Assembly (NCBI GenBank): GCA_964463695.1
Contig: CAYXCZ010000008.1
Coordinates: forward strand, 1-64,000
Direction of reading: 5' to 3'
DNA: 64,000 bases
Source of the DNA: JALNZU01 sp964463695
GTDB taxonomy: Bacteria; Bacteroidota; Bacteroidia; Bacteroidales; F082
Shown here: in pieces, positions 62,991 through 64,000 of the stretch
Numbering within the stretch: position 1 is the stretch's first letter
How the letters are laid out: each line of letters starts with the position of its first letter
Position numbers and translations under genes: made by a program
The notes under the pieces: generated by a model
The model's database searches: none
Told to the model about the DNA's origin: nothing
The model's input: only the letters and a program-made list of their open reading frames with translations

Positions 62991-64000
62991 ATGTTAAACA
63001 TTGCCCTCTTTGGCCCTCCCGGAGCCGGTAAAGGAACGCAGTCGAAGTTGCTGCTTGAAAAATACAACCTCACTTATATTTCAACAGGTGATATTCTCCG
63101 TGATGAGATTGCCAAGCAAACTCCATTGGGTAAAGAGGCTAAAGAAATAATTGACAAAGGTGGTCTTGTACCAGATGAAATTATCGTTCAAATCATTGAA
63201 AAGAAAGTGATTATGAACCTTGATAGCAGAGGGATTCTCTTTGACGGCTTTCCAAGAACTGTAGTTCAGGCTTATATTCTTGAAGGTTTGCTACTCAAAT
63301 TAAACAGCAGCTTAACCTGTATGTTAAGTTTAGAAGTTCCTACAGATCAACTAATTGATCGTATGCTTGAACGTTCAAAAACAAGTGGACGTGCTGATGA
63401 TAACCTGGAGGTAATCAATGTGCGTATGCAGGAGTATGAGAACAAGACCAAGCCAGTAATGGATTTCTATAAAAAGAAGGGCAACTTCTACCCTATCAAT
63501 GGCGTTGGTAATGTGGAAGAGATCTTCGGCCAATTATGTGATACCATTGATAATACCATCCGACACGATTACTTTAACGTCGTTCTTCTTGGTAAACCAG
63601 GTTCAGGAAAAGGCACTCAAGGTGAAATACTGGCAAAAAATAATAACCTGGTGTATATATCAACAGGGAAACTTATGCGTCGGGAAATTGCAGCTGGCAC
63701 TGAATTGGGGATGGCAGCAAAGCCATATTTGGAAAGAGGCGAAATCGCGCCAGACGAAATAGCAATTAAATTGATTGAAAGACAGATAGAGTTAAATAAA
63801 TCTGCGGCAGGATTCATTTTTAAAGGTTTTCCCCGCACCATTGTTCAAGCCTATATTTTAGATGGGTTACTTCGCCGTTCAAATTCAAAGGTAAGTTTGA
63901 TGCTTAACCTCCGTTTGTCTACTCTGGATGCCATGAAACGGCTGAATGACAGGTCGAAAACTGAAAGAGCACGAGTATACGACTCTTCAACTGAAATGAT
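62991..64000 (+). CDS. adk: Tandem adenylate kinase-like fusion (partial, runs off window)
   Basis: The frame stays open from the ATG at 62991 to the window end, at least 336 residues. Residues ~1-190 are a normal Adk: P-loop 'GPPGAGKGTQ', 'STGDILR', 'FDGFPRT', and 'GRADDN'; the LID is short. From ~197 a second Adk-like domain begins with P-loop 'GKPGSGKGTQ', 'STGKLMRREIAAG', then 'FKGFPRT' instead of 'FDGFPRT'. It catalyses ATP + AMP to 2 ADP, at least in the first half. The change D to K in the second half makes that half doubtful as an enzyme. Confidence 0.9.
   Translation, partial: MLNIALFGPPGAGKGTQSKLLLEKYNLTYISTGDILRDEIAKQTPLGKEAKEIIDKGGLVPDEIIVQIIEKKVIMNLDSRGILFDGFPRTVVQAYILEGLLLKLNSSLTCMLSLEVPTDQLIDRMLERSKTSGRADDNLEVINVRMQEYENKTKPVMDFYKKKGNFYPINGVGNVEEIFGQLCDTIDNTIRHDYFNVVLLGKPGSGKGTQGEILAKNNNLVYISTGKLMRREIAAGTELGMAAKPYLERGEIAPDEIAIKLIERQIELNKSAAGFIFKGFPRTIVQAYILDGLLRRSNSKVSLMLNLRLSTLDAMKRLNDRSKTERARVYDSSTEM

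Noticed and set aside
1..64000. CRISPR array, prophage or integrase
   Set aside because: No regularly spaced short repeats, cas-like genes, phage structural genes or integrase were seen.

Overview
The window looks like a chromosomal piece of an anaerobic or facultative member of the Bacteroidota, probably Bacteroidales/Marinilabiliales-like. The base composition is AT-rich. Promoters carry the TAnnTTTG type of -7 box. Many proteins are secreted, with Ig-like domains in the style of large Bacteroidota surface proteins. Several gene neighbourhoods are typical of the phylum: rnpA-yidD-S41 protease, hpt-adk, a DUF4251 gene, a DUF4301 gene, Rex, and a TPP riboswitch in front of a TonB-dependent receptor. 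A menaquinol-linked nitrite ammonification pair (nrfHA) suggests anaerobic respiration.

Layout. (1) 1-12.4 kb is an accessory, repeat-rich region. Two minus-strand operons of secreted modular proteins (1-6331 and 8350-11417) each start with a small secreted protein. At least four of the large proteins share an almost constant C-terminal cassette behind completely different N-terminal domains (lipocalin/jelly-roll-like, ThuA/GATase-like, Reelin-like, Kelch-like plus GEVED). Their ~349-bp upstream leaders are near-identical direct repeats. An IS4-family insertion sequence and a hairpin-bearing MITE sit at the junction, and the homology of the duplicated segments stops exactly at their ends. (2) 12.4-16.7 kb holds a DUF4143 ATPase behind triple TTTG repeats, a membrane TPR/LuxR-type regulator, a third MITE-like repeat and two tRNA-Leu genes. 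(3) 17-44 kb is mostly housekeeping and metabolism: DUF4301, PepE, an O-antigen-ligase-like protein, a CtpA-type protease, YidD, RnpA, cytidine deaminase, a ChaN-like protein, a pair of His-rich metal transporters around an Rrf2 regulator, Rex, an SDR, a class III aminotransferase, gamma-glutamyltransferase, an outer-membrane channel, a patatin, a K+/H+ antiporter and PurE/PurK. (4) 44-54.7 kb is the respiratory and redox part: a receiver/PEP-binding fusion, NrfA, NrfH, a PepSY membrane protein, and an unusual four-gene set (zinc-ribbon-like protein, soluble ABC ATPase, Cys-rich HypB-like P-loop protein, cytoplasmic solute-binding-like protein with a DUF1858-like N-terminus). (5) 54.9-64 kb holds a TPP riboswitch with a thiamine-type TonB receptor, a BadF-type sugar kinase, a D-threonine-aldolase-like enzyme, an M16 peptidase, an O-methyltransferase, Hpt, and an adenylate kinase that is a tandem fusion running off the window.

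The two most promising leads are the putative metal/cofactor-handling cassette upstream of nrfHA (51421-54669) and the constant-tail/variable-head surface protein system (1-11417). All functional statements are based on reading motifs and gene order; no database search was possible.
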